From Aliivibrio salmonicida LFI1238 (GTDB taxonomy: Bacteria > Pseudomonadota > Gammaproteobacteria > Enterobacterales > Vibrionaceae), in assembly GCF_000196495.1 (NCBI RefSeq), contig NC_011312.1, positions 1,302,001 through 1,366,000 on the forward strand: a stretch of 64,000 nucleotides of DNA. The letters run 5' to 3'. The position numbers and the translations under genes are program-made. Below are positions 44,786-54,170 of the stretch, in pieces; the stretch's first letter is position 1, and the number at the start of each line of letters is the position of its first letter. Below the pieces are notes generated by a model, which saw only the letters and a program-made list of their open reading frames with translations, did no database searches and was not told the origin of the DNA.

Positions 44786-45229
44786 ATGTTAGAACGTTTT
44801 TTTGAAAAAACCATGAAAGCCTATTTATTGGGGACAGGATTTTTAACCGCAACTGCATTCATGACGTTTTTAGCGCCAGAATGGAGCATGAAAAATATCT
44901 TTTTTTATAATGAAGCAATGATGGAGAATAAAGAGTACTTTCAAGCAATTTATCAACATTGGGGTGTTATGATTGGTTGTATTGGTGTGCTGTTAATGTT
45001 CTCCGCTAAATATAAACAATTGCGTACTTCAACTATGATTTATAGTGCGTTTGAGAAATCAATGTTTGTTGGGTTATTCCTGTATAACGTATGTGTCAAT
45101 GAGTATAGCTGGTTTTATGGATGGAGTGGTGGGTTCGTATTGGATAGCTTTGTTACTATCTACTCACTTGTTTATTTATATTATTATCTAACGCGTGATA
45201 AATTGAAAACACCAGCGCACTTACGTTAA
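44786..45229 (+). CDS. Hypothetical inner-membrane protein
   Basis: 147 aa with three to four hydrophobic segments (about 12-28, 58-76, 88-105 and 115-135). I do not recognise the family. Aromatic-rich stretches (NEYSWFYGWSGGF, YSLVYLYYYL) lie at the membrane boundaries. ATG 44786 has GAGAG about 9 bases upstream. The gene stands alone behind degraded sequence and ahead of a weak terminator. Confidence 0.6.
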   Translation: MLERFFEKTMKAYLLGTGFLTATAFMTFLAPEWSMKNIFFYNEAMMENKEYFQAIYQHWGVMIGCIGVLLMFSAKYKQLRTSTMIYSAFEKSMFVGLFLYNVCVNEYSWFYGWSGGFVLDSFVTIYSLVYLYYYLTRDKLKTPAHLR

Positions 45230-45268
45230 TTAGAACGTATCGTATTATTACATAATGTTTGATTTAAG

Positions 45269-45301
45269 GGCCTAGAGGGAGAAATATTTCTAGGTTTTTT
45301 T
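45269..45301 (+). terminator. Intrinsic terminator
   Basis: CCTAGA and TCTAGG arms with an internal A-rich loop are followed by a T-run. Confidence 0.6.
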
Positions 45302-45763
45302 ACTGATGAGTTCTAGAGACCCGTTAATACTTAAGGCTGATTAGAATTTCTGTCATCGGCGTTATCAATAATTTTTTAGTGTCTCTTATTTATTGAAACA
45401 ATTGAAGTATGTTGATCTCTTTTTCAGAAAAAAATAAGGATATTTACACTCTATGGTTTTGTTGATCTAATATTTATCCCACCTGATTGATAGCTATAAA
45501 AATTAATTTTTATAAGTGGACAATAGACATTGTTGATAGAAACTAATAGAGTTTATTTTCTGTGATTTATTAGAATACATCTTGTTTCCTTTATTTGTTT
45601 ATACTTGGTTGTCACTCGAATTGATAATATGAGTACGGTGAAATTAATTATTTCATATGTTAAAAAGTTTCCTATTGAGATCTAGTAATAAATGATCTTT
45701 TTATTATGTGCAATATTAATTATTGTGAAAATGCTTTACTGTTCAACAATAGGTAAATAACAA
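45302..45763. other. Gene-free AT-rich region upstream of the subtilase
   Basis: 462 bases with no convincing open frame. A perfect 20 bp A/T palindrome (TATAAAAATTAATTTTTATA, 45495-45514) is present but such A/T repeats arise easily by chance. No clear promoter was identified. Confidence 0.4.
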
Positions 45764-47203
45764 ATGAAAAATATTAAACGCTCATTCATGTGCTTAGGTA
45801 TCACTATCGCATTGAGTTCTAACGGTGTTTTGGCAAATAAAGTTAATGATGATATTAATAATATCGTCGAGACAAATCGAGTTATTATTAAATATAAACC
45901 GATGACATCTGATGTGTTAAATGTTGAGAATCAAGAAATTAGACAAGTAGATACTGCTGGCGTATTACACTCTGCGACAGGGAGTAAGAGTCGATATATC
46001 AGAACACTTTCTACAGGTGAAGAAGTATACGAACTGGATGAATGGAAAAACAGTGAAGAATTAGGTTTAATTTTAAACGGTTTAGAAGGTGATCCCCAAA
46101 TAGAATTCGCAGAATTGGATTTGATACTACATCCATTAGATATGCCTAATGACCCTCGTATTTCTGAGTTATGGGGAGTTAGTAAGAACGATGGAGGCAT
46201 AAACGCTGCGGGTGTTTGGTCAAGTTACACTGGTAAAAATACGGTCGTTGCTGTCATTGATACAGGTTATGCATCTCACTCTGATCTAGAATCGAATATG
46301 TTACCAGGTTGGGATTTTATTACCGACCCAATGATGGCGAATGATGGCGATGGCCGTGATAATGATGCTTCGGATCCTGGCGACTGGGTATTCGAAAGCC
46401 AGTGTAGACAGAATTCAAGAGCGAATGATTCATCATGGCACGGCACGCATGTTGCGGGTACTATTGCTGCCGTTGCCAATAATAATAAAGGAATTGCAGG
46501 GGTATCCTACGATGCCAAGATAGTTCCGGTTAGAGTATTAGGTCGTTGTGGTGGATACACTTCAGATATTGCTGATGGCATTATTTGGGCATCAGGAGGA
46601 GACGTACCGGGAGCGGATATTAATAGTAATCCTGCACAAGTGATTAACATGTCCTTGGGTGGTGAGGGGAGTTGCTCTCGTATTACTCAGAATGCAATTA
46701 ATCTTGCGGTAGAAAAGGGGACGACAATTGTTGTTGCCGCCGGAAACAGTAATCGTAATGCTGATAATTATACCCCTGCCAGTTGTGCTAATGTCATTAC
46801 TGTCGCCGCCGTTAATAATCTAGGCAGTCGTTCTTATTATTCAAATTTTGGAGAGGTTGTTGATATTGCAGCTCCTGGCGGTGAGTACACAAAAATAGGG
46901 AAAAAAGAGGCCATTTTATCGACGATTAATAATGGAAAAAAAGAACCGACAACTGAAGGATACTCATATTATCAAGGCACAAGTATGGCGGCGCCTCATG
47001 TTGCGGGACTCGCTGCTTTATTATATCAAGCCGATCCTATGATCATTCCAGGTAAAGTAGAAGAAATTATTAAGCAATCTTCACGTGAATTTCCAAATCC
47101 AAATCAATGTATTGGCTGTGGTTCTGGATTGGCGGATGCGAGTGCTGCAATTAAGTTGTTCAACACCGGAGATATACCTAAACCATCATTAGAAGAATGG
47201 TAA
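45764..47203 (+). CDS. Secreted subtilisin-like serine protease, C-terminal chitin-binding module cut off by IS66
   Basis: 479 aa S8 protease. Signal peptide about 1-24, an inhibitor-type propeptide about 35-125, and a catalytic domain with Asp166 (VIDTGYA), His226 (WHGTHVAGT), the oxyanion Asn in AAGNSN and Ser407 (GTSMAAPHV). Cysteines in CRQNS, RCGG, SCSR, SCAN and CIGCG suggest disulfides in the secreted form. The frame now ends at LEEW because the TAA in the IS66 terminal repeat stops it. The original reading frame continued across the target duplication into a chitin-binding domain, now at 49516-49656. The protease core looks functional; substrate targeting is probably lost. Confidence 0.9.
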   Translation: MKNIKRSFMCLGITIALSSNGVLANKVNDDINNIVETNRVIIKYKPMTSDVLNVENQEIRQVDTAGVLHSATGSKSRYIRTLSTGEEVYELDEWKNSEELGLILNGLEGDPQIEFAELDLILHPLDMPNDPRISELWGVSKNDGGINAAGVWSSYTGKNTVVAVIDTGYASHSDLESNMLPGWDFITDPMMANDGDGRDNDASDPGDWVFESQCRQNSRANDSSWHGTHVAGTIAAVANNNKGIAGVSYDAKIVPVRVLGRCGGYTSDIADGIIWASGGDVPGADINSNPAQVINMSLGGEGSCSRITQNAINLAVEKGTTIVVAAGNSNRNADNYTPASCANVITVAAVNNLGSRSYYSNFGEVVDIAAPGGEYTKIGKKEAILSTINNGKKEPTTEGYSYYQGTSMAAPHVAGLAALLYQADPMIIPGKVEEIIKQSSREFPNPNQCIGCGSGLADASAAIKLFNTGDIPKPSLEEW

Positions 47204-47280
47204 GCGTGCGGGGAACTACACCTAACAAATAAAATTCATTATGCGTATCTTACGATCTTTCATTTAACGAGAACGTAATT

Positions 47281-47595
47281 ATGCAAAAAGATAAAAAGAG
47301 AACACCAGAGCAATGGCACGCTCTATTTGAATCTCAGCAATCTAGCAAGCTTAGTGCCGCTGAATTTTGTCGTAACCATAATATTCTGCCAAAGACATTT
47401 AGTGCACGTAAAGCACGATGGAAACAAAAGATTAACGCTTCTACTTTCTTGAAAGTAGAAGCGTTAACATCAACTATCATCGCCACTCCACAATTACCAG
47501 ATATTCAACTTTCTATCGGAAAATTGCGATTAACATTGCCAGCTAATACTGAACCTCACTGGATAGGACTCTTATTAAAAGGGTATCAATCATGA
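47281..47595 (+). CDS. tnpA: IS66 accessory protein TnpA
   Basis: 104 aa, identical in sequence to TnpA of copy 1 (14297-14611). It has the OrfA-like helix-turn-helix and overlaps tnpB by 4 bases. Confidence 0.92.
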   Translation: MQKDKKRTPEQWHALFESQQSSKLSAAEFCRNHNILPKTFSARKARWKQKINASTFLKVEALTSTIIATPQLPDIQLSIGKLRLTLPANTEPHWIGLLLKGYQS

Positions 47596-47939
47596 ATGTA
47601 TTTACTGATGTTTCCACCATTTATCTTCATCGTGATTTTGTCGATTTTCGCAAGGCCATTAATGGCCTTGTCGTGATTGTTGAGCAAGAAATGCAACTAT
47701 CACCGTTTAGTGATGCTCTATTTATATTTTGCAATAAGCCTCGTGATAAACTCAAAATATTGTATTGGGATAAAACAGGATTCGCTTTATGGTACAAGCG
47801 ATTAGATGAAGACCGCTTCAAATGGCCACGAAATATAAATAACGATACGTTAGCATTATCAGAGCAGCAACTGACACTGCTATTACAAGGTTTTGATATC
47901 TTAGGACATCAACCAGTACATTATCAAACAACCCTTTAA
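47592..47939 (+). CDS. tnpB: IS66 accessory protein TnpB
   Basis: 115 aa, identical in sequence to TnpB of copy 1. Coupled to tnpA by the ATGA overlap and followed by tnpC after 71 bases. Confidence 0.92.
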   Translation: MNVFTDVSTIYLHRDFVDFRKAINGLVVIVEQEMQLSPFSDALFIFCNKPRDKLKILYWDKTGFALWYKRLDEDRFKWPRNINNDTLALSEQQLTLLLQGFDILGHQPVHYQTTL

Positions 47940-48010
47940 ATAGTTGATTCTCAGTCAAGAATAGGAGGCAACCGATTGATTACCTGTATTATCGTTATAT
48001 AGTCATCTAC

Positions 48011-49499
48011 ATGACTGATAAAATAAAACCACTTCCTGATACCATTGACGAGCTGAAAGCACTTGTGCTTCAGCTTGAAAATAAATATAACCGTCTTCTA
48101 GAGCAATTTCGACTGGCTCAACATCAGCGCTTTGGTAAAAGCAGTGAATCTGACTCGACTCAATTTGATTTATTCAATGAAACAGAAGAAGAAATCATCA
48201 TTGAAAATGATGACACACAAACGATTACCTACACTCGTCAAAAGCCAAAACGCCAACGCTTACCTGAAGACTTACCGCGTACTGTTATTATCCACGACAT
48301 AAAAGATAAAACTTGTAAGTGTTGCGGTCTAGAGATGCATGCGATGGGTAAAGACATCAGTGAAAAGTTGGAATTTGTACCAGCTAAAGTGGAAGTTATT
48401 CAACATGTTCGTCCTAAATATGCTTGCCGAAATTGTGAAAAAAACAATACTTCAGTAGACATTAAACAAGCCTCAATGCCAGCGTCACCAATCCCTAAAG
48501 GGATTGCGACCGCAAGTTTACTTGCTCAAATTATTACGGCTAAATTTCAATACAGTCTTCCACTTTATCGTCAAGAAACGTTATTTCAGCAATGGGGTAT
48601 CATTATTGGACGGCGAACGATGGCGGATTGGTTAATAAAATGCTCGGTACTATTTACCCCTCTTAATAACGAGTTACATCGTATTTTGCTTGAACAACCC
48701 ACTCTGCATTGTGATGAAACAACGGTAAATGTGTTGGATGTTGAAAAAGCAAAATGTTATATGTGGGTCTACTGCTCTGGCTATGATTCTCCAGGCTCTG
48801 GTGTTTTGCCTGGAATTGTACTTTATGATTATCAATCTAGCAGGCATGGCTACCATCCAGTTAACTTTTTAAAAGGTTATAACGGGTATTTACATACCGA
48901 TGGTTACCAAGGTTATGAACAAACTGAAGCGATTTTAGTTGGCTGTTGGGCACACGCACGTCGACGATTTATTGAGGCTCAACGTGTTCAAGTAAAAGGG
49001 AAAACAGGGAGTGCAGATTGGGTATTGAGTAAAATCCAAAAGCTATACCGGATCGAATCGTTATTAAAAGAGGCTTCCCCTGAAGCCCAAGTATGTTGCT
49101 AGGCAGACAGAAGCCCGCGATTTACTTAAAGAGCTCCGTGATTGGCTTGATAGCGCAGTTAGTCGAGTATCACCTAAAACAAAATTAGGTGAGGCGATTA
49201 GCTATACATTAAATCAATGGGATAAATTAGTTCGTTATATTGATGATGGATTGTTATCTATTGATAACAATCGAGCAGAGCGAGCGGTTAAACCGTTTGT
49301 TATCGGCCGGAAAAACTGGTTATTTTCGGGTTCAACGGCTGGTGCAGATTCAAGTGCAATGCTTTACAGCATTGTAGAAACAGCAAAGGCAAACGGATTA
49401 ATCCCTTACGATTATATTAGGTATTGTCTAGATCGTTTATGTGTTGGATCGCCAGATATCGATTCACTTTTACCTTGGAATGTAAAAGACAAGGTGTAG
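48011..49499 (+). pseudogene. tnpC: IS66 transposase TnpC, frameshifted
   Basis: The first 360 residues match TnpC of copy 1. At about 49085 one extra C (GAAGCCCAAG against GAAGCCAAG) shifts the frame, and translation ends as EAQVCC. The Glu of the DDE triad (DNNRAERA) lies after the shift, in the open frame 49251-49499. Two substitutions against copy 1 are seen (Ser in KQASMP, Ile in EAILVG). The product should be inactive. Confidence 0.9.
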
Positions 49500-49515
49500 T
49501 TCCCCGCACGCTTAC

Positions 49516-49656
49516 GAAGAATGGGATAAAAATAAAATATATTTAAAAGGAAATGAAGTGTCACACAACAGCATTCGATTTGTATCAAAATGGTGGAATA
49601 TAAATGAAATCCCAGGAGAAAATGAATGGGGTCCTTGGGAAGAAATAAAAAATTAA
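49516..49656 (+). pseudogene. Chitin-binding module (CBM5/12-like) detached from the subtilase
   Basis: Reading on from the target duplication gives 46 codons and a TAA: EEWDKNKIYLKGNEVSH, then IRFVSKWWNINEIPG, then NEWGPWEEI. The pattern (Trp, Y..GN.V, KWW, PG...WGPW) is the CBM5/12 chitin-binding fold. It is in frame with the subtilase if IS66 and one duplication are removed. There is no start codon, so it is not translated now. Confidence 0.85.
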
Positions 49657-49890
49657 TATATTTCGTTGTAAACAAGACAGTATAAGTAACATTTAATTTA
49701 AGCGGATTTTTTGTTGTAATTCCGCTTTATGTATATATCGTGAAGGTTAAAGTAATATAAAAGCTTATATGATAGAAATTAAGCCGATATTAATAAAGTG
49801 ACCTGTTTTTCATTGATACTAATAATCGAATGTTTATTCGACTAATTATGCTCTTGCTTTATTTATTGAAATTATTTTTAATAAGGTTGA

Positions 49891-50463
49891 TTAACATTTA
49901 AGAATGATTAGCGTGTCTTTCATTGCGTTATTAAGGATCTCTCTGCGTTTCTGCATTGCTGCTAACAGTGTGCTACCAAGCCATAAGCTATATATCATAC
50001 GAGAGGTGTCTTCTGGATTTTGGATAGTAAAATCGTTCTCAGTATTACCTTGTTCAAAGAACTGAGCCATACGCTGAATCACTTTTTCTGCACCTTCAGC
50101 CATAACCATCTGCATCTTACCAGACGCTCCAGAGATTTCACCTGCCAGTTTTACCACGAGGCATTTAATATGGAAATCATCAGTCAATTTAGAGGTTGCC
50201 CAGTACTGGAAGTATGCTTTTACACGCTCATTGCGAGTCATTGAATCATCACTTAGAAATGTTTCTAAGATCGCTAAGTGTTCTTCAAAATAATCACTAA
50301 GTAAAGTCTCTCCAAAATGTTCTTTAGATTTGAAGTAATGATAAAAAGAACCTTTCGTTCCTTGGGCTTCATTGATGATTTTCATCAAGCCTACGCCAGC
50401 AAAACCATGTTCATTAATTAGTTTGAATCCTGCATCGAGCATAGATTGTCGCATGTCTTTCAT
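49891..50463 (-). CDS. TetR-family transcriptional regulator
   Basis: 190 aa: N-terminal TetR helix-turn-helix (AGFKLINEHGFAGVGLMKIINEAQGTKGSFYHYFKSKEHFGETLL) and an all-helical ligand domain. Its promoter region holds repeated CTAG-containing half-sites (50497-50535), possibly autoregulatory. The gene it controls is not obvious here; a TetR-type site at 44458-44473 belongs to a decayed gene. Confidence 0.85.
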   Translation of the reverse strand: MKDMRQSMLDAGFKLINEHGFAGVGLMKIINEAQGTKGSFYHYFKSKEHFGETLLSDYFEEHLAILETFLSDDSMTRNERVKAYFQYWATSKLTDDFHIKCLVVKLAGEISGASGKMQMVMAEGAEKVIQRMAQFFEQGNTENDFTIQNPEDTSRMIYSLWLGSTLLAAMQKRREILNNAMKDTLIILKC

Positions 50464-50552
50464 CGTTATTTACCCGAGACCAAAGTAAGCTAGAAAGTGT
50501 AACTGGCTAGTATAGCAATCGTCTAGTTTAATTTGGTTGAAAATGTGTCAAT

Positions 50553-50593
50553 AAAAAAGGTTGTAACATTAGTCAGTCACAACCTTTTCTTTT
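50553..50593 (-). terminator. Intrinsic terminator after bax
   Basis: AAAAGGTTGT and ACAACCTTTT arms with A/T flanks, located just after the bax stop on the - strand. Confidence 0.75.
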
Positions 50594-51501
50594 TATTTTG
50601 TAAATCGAATACGCAGTGGTGTCGTGTAATTAAACTCAACATTATCAAAACTGTCTAAATGATGATGTTTGATTAGTGCTTGTAAATTATCAACGTACGC
50701 TTGTCCACGGGTTGAATAATGAGACAGTGATTCAACCAACTCATAGCCTGATAACTTATTATCTTTGCGTAATTGTTGACGTAACGTCCAAAGATCATGG
50801 TAAGCCGATGTTGTGTTTAAGTTGTACATATAGCGCGCAGTACCTTCAAAAAGGTTATCAAATGCGGCTACTTTTACATGCCCACCAGGGGTACTTAAAT
50901 ACTTACCACCTTGAGATGACAGATGTTCACCAAATAAGCTATTACCATTGATAGCGAAGTAACTTGTACCCCAACCACTTTCATCGATACCTTGAGCAAG
51001 CACCATGCCTACAGGGATAACATCAAGATGAAGAAGTAACTCATCGATGTTGTTGGTGTTAACATCATAAGACGCCATTAAATTACTCATCCACAGACTT
51101 TCTTCTTTTGTCCATTCTGTTTTTGGTTGTTTGGATAATGAAATCGCTTCATTTCTAACGGTAATGATGTGCTTATTTACATCAATAATTGTTGGTAGTA
51201 ATAAACGAATAAATCCTGATATTTTCTCTTCTACTGGTAATGAATTTAAATCATCAGGAAGATTTTCAACAAAGAAAACAGGGACCGTACTATTTTTTGT
51301 AATGTTGCTTAATTGGTACTGATGCTCTTTAAACTCACTAATAAGAGATTGTGCTGAGTGAATTGTTTCTACTTCCACCTCAGGATAAGGCTGGGTTATT
51401 TTCTCTGGAGAGAGGGGAAGCGACGTATTAGCGATCGCACTTGATGACGCAATTAATAACAAAGAGGCCGAAATATGTTTTAACTTTTTAGATAAAGACA
51501 T
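50593..51501 (-). CDS. bax: Bax-like glucosaminidase domain protein
   Basis: 302 aa with a signal peptide (LLLIASSSAIA) and a C-terminal glucosaminidase (GH73-type) domain, the E. coli Bax layout. The active-site segment VLAQGIDESGWGTSYFAINGNSLFGEH holds the catalytic Glu, and AAFDNLFEGTARYMYNLNTTSAYHDLW follows. It is predicted to cut N-acetylglucosaminyl bonds in peptidoglycan in the periplasm or at the cell surface. Confidence 0.85.
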   Translation of the reverse strand: MSLSKKLKHISASLLLIASSSAIANTSLPLSPEKITQPYPEVEVETIHSAQSLISEFKEHQYQLSNITKNSTVPVFFVENLPDDLNSLPVEEKISGFIRLLLPTIIDVNKHIITVRNEAISLSKQPKTEWTKEESLWMSNLMASYDVNTNNIDELLLHLDVIPVGMVLAQGIDESGWGTSYFAINGNSLFGEHLSSQGGKYLSTPGGHVKVAAFDNLFEGTARYMYNLNTTSAYHDLWTLRQQLRKDNKLSGYELVESLSHYSTRGQAYVDNLQALIKHHHLDSFDNVEFNYTTPLRIRFTK

Positions 51502-51652
51502 TCATTGAGTTCCGTTTTCTATTAGATAAGCATTTGGTGTTTATCTATGGCGTTAATATTGGTTTATCCCAGAAAATTGCATTAGGGGGATCTAAAACGG
51601 CGCTATAATTAGCACCGTTTTTAGTGTTATTTAAGGGAGAGTAATGCGTTTG

Positions 51653-52150
51653 TTACTCTTCAATAATAGTCACTTTTTCAATAATGATACTCTCTTTTGG
51701 AACATCATCAAATTCACCCATTGATTTTGTTTTTATTTTGGCAATTTTCTTAACTACGTCCATACCAATAGTGACTTCACCAAACACGGTATAGCCCCAA
51801 CCCGTATTGGTTGTTGCCGTGTGATCAAGAAAGGTATTATTAGCGATGTTAATAAAAAACTCACTGGTTGCAGAGTGAGGCGCATCGGTACGAGCCATCG
51901 CGATTGTACCATTTAAGTTTTTTAAACCACGGTTTGCTTCATTAACAATAGGGGCGCGCATTTCTTTCTCTTGCATATCAGCAGTAAACCCGCCGCCTTG
52001 GATCATAAAACCTTTAATCACGCGATGAAAAATTGTACCTTCATAAAAACCGTCTTGGCAGTACTTTAAAAAGTTCTTTGAGCTAACCGGTGCTTTTTCT
52101 TTATTAAGCTCAATATGAATATCGCCAAAGTTGGTAGTTAAAATAATCAT
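51653..52150 (-). CDS. ppiB: Peptidyl-prolyl cis-trans isomerase B
   Basis: 165 aa cyclophilin without signal peptide, so cytoplasmic. The catalytic Arg is in FHRVIKGFMIQGG and further active-site residues in MARTDAPHSATSEFFIN and GYTVFGEVTIGMDVV. It matches E. coli PpiB (164 aa) in length. Confidence 0.95.
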   Translation of the reverse strand: MIILTTNFGDIHIELNKEKAPVSSKNFLKYCQDGFYEGTIFHRVIKGFMIQGGGFTADMQEKEMRAPIVNEANRGLKNLNGTIAMARTDAPHSATSEFFINIANNTFLDHTATTNTGWGYTVFGEVTIGMDVVKKIAKIKTKSMGEFDDVPKESIIIEKVTIIEE

Positions 52151-52292
52151 CTTTCAGTAACCGTGTAAGTTAAAAATTAAGGAGCGACAGTATACGCATT
52201 TACCTCTTCAAGCTATATAGAAAAGGCATTATTCATAAAACGAGAATCAGTGAACCGAGGCGTTAATTAAGTGAACTTTGGCTTCACGAGTT

Positions 52293-53156
52293 CTATTTTA
52301 CGTTGAATTGTGTAAATAATGCGGAGCCAACGTGAACGATAATGTCATTACGCTCTGCCAATGTAAGGTCCGTTTGAGTTAGATAAATACTGATGATCAA
52401 CGGTAAGCGATGTTCATTCCAAATAATTGCGGTGATCCCACGAGACCCATAACCTCCAGCCCCTGAGCGATCAGCAATAGACCAATGTATTGGTAAAATA
52501 GATCGTAATAGGGGATCAGACACCTTGTTATCCATCATCCACTTTTTCAGTGTCACTTTATCGGTAGTGGTCAGTGTATTACCTAACAGAAGTTTGTTAA
52601 TGGTATGAACCATTGCAATAGGTGTTGTTGTGTCTCTGATATCGCCTTTTTTTGCCTCATTCAATGTAGGTTCAATGCGATCCAGTTGTGTCGTGCTATC
52701 ACCCATTAATCGAAGAAAAGCAGTTAGCGAACTTGGGCTGCCTATTTGCTGTAATACGATATTGGCGGCGGTGTTATCACTCATGAGCATTGTGGCTTCA
52801 CAGGCTTTTTCTGTAGAAATGCTTTTACCTACGTACTTTTCTGTTATTGGAGACCAAGGGATTAAATCCTTTTGTGCGATGGCTGTTTCAGTTTTTTTAT
52901 TAATGATTTTTTTGTCTGCGTCATGCAGCATCTTCGCACAAGCAAGTGTTTTAAAGGTGCTCATCATTGGAAATCGTTGATTGCCTTTATAGCTCCATAT
53001 TTGGTTTGTTTTGGTATCTAAAACGGCCACACCAATGTCACCGGATGTTTGTTTTTCAAGATCGATCATAGTGTCATTAAGTGATGCCGCCATTGAGGTG
53101 TTGGCGAATAGCATAAATAAGATAAAAAATGGGGTCAAAACCGTCTTACGTATCAT
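52293..53156 (-). CDS. Class A beta-lactamase, CARB-like (RSG variant)
   Basis: Serine beta-lactamase of about 287 aa with a signal peptide (PFFILFMLFANTSMAA). Motifs: STFK (catalytic Ser70), SDN (130), EPTLN (Glu166) and RSG in ADRSGAGGYGSRG at the 234 loop in place of the usual KTG, the mark of carbenicillin-hydrolysing (CARB/PSE/RTG) enzymes. SIYLTQTDLTLAERND also follows CARB. The start is ambiguous: ATG 53156 lies 4 bases after the upstream stop, ATG 53171 would overlap it by 11 bases; both give a signal peptide. It forms an operon with the ACC deaminase-family gene. Confidence 0.93.
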   Translation of the reverse strand: MIRKTVLTPFFILFMLFANTSMAASLNDTMIDLEKQTSGDIGVAVLDTKTNQIWSYKGNQRFPMMSTFKTLACAKMLHDADKKIINKKTETAIAQKDLIPWSPITEKYVGKSISTEKACEATMLMSDNTAANIVLQQIGSPSSLTAFLRLMGDSTTQLDRIEPTLNEAKKGDIRDTTTPIAMVHTINKLLLGNTLTTTDKVTLKKWMMDNKVSDPLLRSILPIHWSIADRSGAGGYGSRGITAIIWNEHRLPLIISIYLTQTDLTLAERNDIIVHVGSALFTQFNVK

Positions 53157-53160
53157 GTCA

Positions 53161-54081
53161 TTAGTTCTCATATTTTCTTATGTATCTCGGTAGCATGCTT
53201 TCATTACCTAACAAGCCGCCTTGGTGGATATAAACAAGTGTGGTATTGGGATTGTTCGGTAGCCAATCAACTAGACAACGCCACATTAATGGGTCATACA
53301 GCAATTCAAACTCTACATTGGTTTGGTCGTGTAAGTGTTTCCAAATATCGTAATCGTGACGGTATAATTTACCAAAGTGATGTTTTTTAGTTGGTGTTAA
53401 TATTTCAGGATGGTCGGTTTCACCAAGTTCCAGAAATTGATCTGTGAGATACTGATTTCCGCCAACGCAAGCACAGGTAATAACTTTGGTATCGTGTGCT
53501 TTTAAATGCTTATGAAGAAAGAGTGCGGTTGTTCCTGTACCTGATGGTAAAGCAACCGTTAGAGAGGAGAGTGCCTGTTCTTCTTTCCAAATGATAAGTT
53601 CTTGAGCTAATTGCTTTACGCCACTTTCTGCCAGACCACAACGACCACCTTCAGGTACAAATAATTCATGTTCTTTAGGCTGTCTTATATGTTGAATGTA
53701 ATCCAAACTGCTTAAGACTGAACCATCATCTTGTTTTGCACTTTCAAGTGAATTTAGAGCAATAATATTTGCCCCAAGATCTAACGCCGCGCGGTAATTT
53801 CCTTTGGGATTCTCTTTTAAAAAAGAGGGGATATGATCAACATAAAAATCGAGGTGCCATTCTTTTAATGTCGCCAATGCGGCTAATGAGTACAGTGAAT
53901 TTGCTTGTGGTGAGCCGTAGCCAATCAGTGTCGTGATATTTGGAAAGTCACCTTCTAATAGTCCCATGAACTTTCGAGCTTTGTTACCAGAGAATTGGGG
54001 ATGAAGTTGGTCGTCGCGTTTTAAATAGAAATCGACACCATTGAATTGATGTTGAGTTACTGGGCTATTTTCGATTTTCAT
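53161..54081 (-). CDS. ACC deaminase / D-cysteine desulfhydrase family PLP enzyme
   Basis: 306 aa PLP-dependent fold-type II enzyme. The Schiff-base Lys is in FSGNKARKF, and ALPSGTGTT binds the cofactor phosphate. E. coli DcyD and plant/bacterial ACC deaminases are family members; the sequence here resembles the D-cysteine desulfhydrase-like group, but the substrate cannot be fixed. It lies directly before the class A beta-lactamase gene, with 4 bases between or an 11-base overlap, so the two are co-transcribed. Confidence 0.85.
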   Translation of the reverse strand: MKIENSPVTQHQFNGVDFYLKRDDQLHPQFSGNKARKFMGLLEGDFPNITTLIGYGSPQANSLYSLAALATLKEWHLDFYVDHIPSFLKENPKGNYRAALDLGANIIALNSLESAKQDDGSVLSSLDYIQHIRQPKEHELFVPEGGRCGLAESGVKQLAQELIIWKEEQALSSLTVALPSGTGTTALFLHKHLKAHDTKVITCACVGGNQYLTDQFLELGETDHPEILTPTKKHHFGKLYRHDYDIWKHLHDQTNVEFELLYDPLMWRCLVDWLPNNPNTTLVYIHQGGLLGNESMLPRYIRKYEN

Positions 54082-54170
54082 GATGAGGTTTGAATATAAA
54101 AGAAGAGGGGAAGATAATGACCTTTCTGTTCGTTAGAAAGGTCATATAAGGCGTTGATGATAATTAATAA

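Larger units (their letters stand above)
47200..49515 (+). mobile_element. IS66-family element, copy 2 (2316 bp, tnpC frameshifted)
   Basis: Terminal repeats begin GTAAGCGTGCGGGGAACT at both ends. The 8 bp target duplication GAAGAATG flanks it (47192-47199 and 49516-49523). It is near-identical to copy 1 in the opposite orientation, with two extra bases: one in the tnpB-tnpC gap and one C within tnpC. It splits the subtilase gene from its chitin-binding module. Confidence 0.95.

Noticed and set aside
45495..45514. Perfect 20 bp A/T palindrome as an operator
   Set aside because: Composition is only A and T and such repeats arise by chance in this A/T-rich region; no nearby start supports it.
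14693..47199. IS66 copies 1 and 2 acting as ends of a 32 kb composite transposon
   Set aside because: Each copy has its own matching 8 bp duplication on both sides, so each inserted on its own; the interior looks like ordinary chromosome.
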